From Devosia sp. (GTDB lineage Bacteria; Pseudomonadota; Alphaproteobacteria; Rhizobiales; Devosiaceae): 64,000 nt of DNA. Below are positions 62,862 to 64,000 of this stretch, piece after piece. The notes under the pieces are model-generated. The model was not told where the DNA came from and ran no database searches. It saw nothing but the letters and a program-made list of their open reading frames with translations. The DNA is taken from assembly GCF_025809055.1 (NCBI RefSeq), contig NZ_CP075529.1, positions 1,736,001 through 1,800,000 on the forward strand, in the 5' to 3' direction. Each line of letters opens with the position of its first letter. Within the stretch, counting starts at the first letter, position 1. A program made the translations under genes and the position numbers.

Positions 62862-64000
62862 CTAGGGCGTATTGGCGTTCACCAGCGAGCTCCGCCGTTC
62901 CCGGCGTTGTGGTGCGGTGTAGCTGAACGTGATGACATGCGGCCCCGGCGCCAGTTCCGCCTCCCGGCCGCTCAGCGGCACCCCGTCGAGCCGTGCGTCC
63001 CGATAGGCCTCGGCCAGGCGCAGCACGCCGCGGCTCCCCTCAGGCACCGCGATTTCGTAGCGTATGGCCTCGCCCTCGATCGTCCATGCGGCCCTTATGG
63101 TCCCGGCGGGGCTATCGTGATGCGCCTTGACCGGCGACAGCTCGGGCAGGATCAGCGGCTCGAAGACCACGGTCTTGAAGCCCGGATCGGCGGCATCGGG
63201 CCGGAACCCGGCAACGCCCTCCAGCAGCCACTGGCACACCGCGCCATAGGCATAGTGATTGTAAGAGTTCATCTGCGGATTGTAGATCGACCCATCCTCC
63301 TGGATCGCGTCCCAGCGTTCCCAGATCGTGGTCGCCCCCATCTTGACCTGGTAGAGCCAGCCCGGCACGCCCTCCTGCAGGAAGACTTCTGCGGCCAGGT
63401 CCCATTCGCCCACCTTGATCAGCGCCGGCAACAGCGCCGGCGTGCCGATGAAGCCGGTGCCGATGCGCCGGTCGGCGCGGTCGATCGTATTGCGGAAATA
63501 GCCCTTGGCCGCGTCCAGCTTTTCGGCCGGAATGAGGTCGTGCAGGATCGCCAGCGCATAGGACGTCTGGTCGTCATAGGCGAGGCGCCCGGATGCGGTG
63601 ATGAACTCGCTGGCAAAGGCAGCCTTGACCGCGTCGGCCATGCGGCTCAGCCGGTCCTGGCTCGCCTCGTCGCCGACAAGTCCGGCAATCTCGGCCACCT
63701 GCTTTGCGGCGATGTACAGGTAGATCGTGGCGGCCGCGTCATCCCCGATGGTCGGCAGCGGCTTGGCGCTCGGCCCCTTGGGCTGCAGCCAGTCGCCGAA
63801 GGAGAAACCGCGCCCGCCCCATTCGCGCGGCGGCGAAACCACCGGCCCGTCGCTGATCGACCAGACGAAATCGACCCAGCGGATCATGGCCGGCAGCGCT
63901 TCTTCGAGCAGCGCCGTGTCGCCATAATGCAGGTAAACCTGCCAGGGCACCTGATAGATGGCGTCGCCCCAACCGGTGGAGCCGAAAAACCCCGGATAGT
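62862..64000 (-). CDS. Alpha-L-rhamnosidase (GH78), C-terminal part, truncated by the window edge
   Basis: About 379 residues are visible and the frame stays open to base 64000. GSTGWGDAIYQVPWQVYLHYGD at the edge matches the GH78 (alpha/alpha)6 catalytic barrel. It is followed by GDWLQPKG, KMGATTIWERWDAIQEDGSI (with a conserved Glu in WERWD) and NSYNHYAYGAVCQWLLEGVAG, then the C-terminal beta-sandwich. It releases L-rhamnose from plant glycosides or pectin fragments. It is 49 bp upstream of the sugar-binding-protein gene and likely in the same operon. Most GH78 proteins are about 900 residues, so over half is missing. Confidence 0.88.
   Translation of the reverse strand, partial: YPGFFGSTGWGDAIYQVPWQVYLHYGDTALLEEALPAMIRWVDFVWSISDGPVVSPPREWGGRGFSFGDWLQPKGPSAKPLPTIGDDAAATIYLYIAAKQVAEIAGLVGDEASQDRLSRMADAVKAAFASEFITASGRLAYDDQTSYALAILHDLIPAEKLDAAKGYFRNTIDRADRRIGTGFIGTPALLPALIKVGEWDLAAEVFLQEGVPGWLYQVKMGATTIWERWDAIQEDGSIYNPQMNSYNHYAYGAVCQWLLEGVAGFRPDAADPGFKTVVFEPLILPELSPVKAHHDSPAGTIRAAWTIEGEAIRYEIAVPEGSRGVLRLAEAYRDARLDGVPLSGREAELAPGPHVITFSYTAPQRRERRSSLVNANTP

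Overview
The window is GC-rich and densely coded, with many ATGA/GTGA/TGATG gene overlaps. Gene content (divergent PutR/PutA, PcaQ-controlled ortho protocatechuate genes, TRAP and Liv transporters, nested palindromic intergenic repeats) fits an alphaproteobacterium of the Hyphomicrobiales. A Devosia-like soil or plant-associated bacterium is my best guess; no rRNA or other marker confirms it. I see no tRNA, rRNA, CRISPR array, phage gene or transposase.

Layout. 1-1392: the 5' end of putA, a divergent Lrp-type regulator and a GAF-domain protein. 1562-7254: a complete oligopeptide ABC operon (oppBCDF then oppA). 7258-18109: a surface-polysaccharide locus. Five overlapping minus-strand genes (glycosyltransferase, MurJ-like flippase, two more glycosyltransferases, O-antigen polymerase) face a plus-strand set (exported protein, second O-antigen ligase/polymerase, Wzc-like tyrosine kinase/co-polymerase, exported Cys-rich protein). 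18166-19200: a lone cysA.

19364-45447 is an aromatic-acid catabolic island. It holds pcaD-C-H-G-B with pcaQ, pobA with pobR, a DctPQM TRAP transporter, and a MarR regulator with a CoA-dependent beta-oxidation set for hydroxycinnamates (feruloyl/coumaroyl-CoA ligase, hydratase, SDR, thiolase, thioesterase). It continues with vanA-vanR-vanB, a MetE-like methyltransferase and an IclR regulator beside a ThDP enzyme plus a 2,4'-dihydroxyacetophenone-dioxygenase-like cupin. An SDR and a vanillin-dehydrogenase-like ALDH close it, co-directional with a Liv-type ABC transporter (45475-50042) and a divergent AraC regulator. The logic is funnelling: ferulate/coumarate to vanillate/4-hydroxybenzoate, then protocatechuate, then 3-oxoadipate. 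The pcaIJ/pcaF steps are not in the window.

51179-58080: a DctB/DctD-like two-component pair, tandem enhancer palindromes, a canonical sigma-54 promoter, and a TAXI-TRAP transporter with a DUF1850 protein. 58501-64000: a carbohydrate ABC transporter and a truncated alpha-L-rhamnosidase.

The most interesting items are: the uncharacterised ThDP-enzyme/cupin/SDR/ALDH/ABC cluster with an IclR-type palindrome; a GTTAT-N5-ATAAC motif shared by the marR and fcs promoters; a PcaQ-like box upstream of the TRAP operon; the sigma-54/enhancer architecture; and dispersed palindromic repeats found in three separate transporter operons exactly between the binding-protein gene and the membrane-protein genes. 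Functions come from reading motifs and neighbourhoods by eye; no database search was run.
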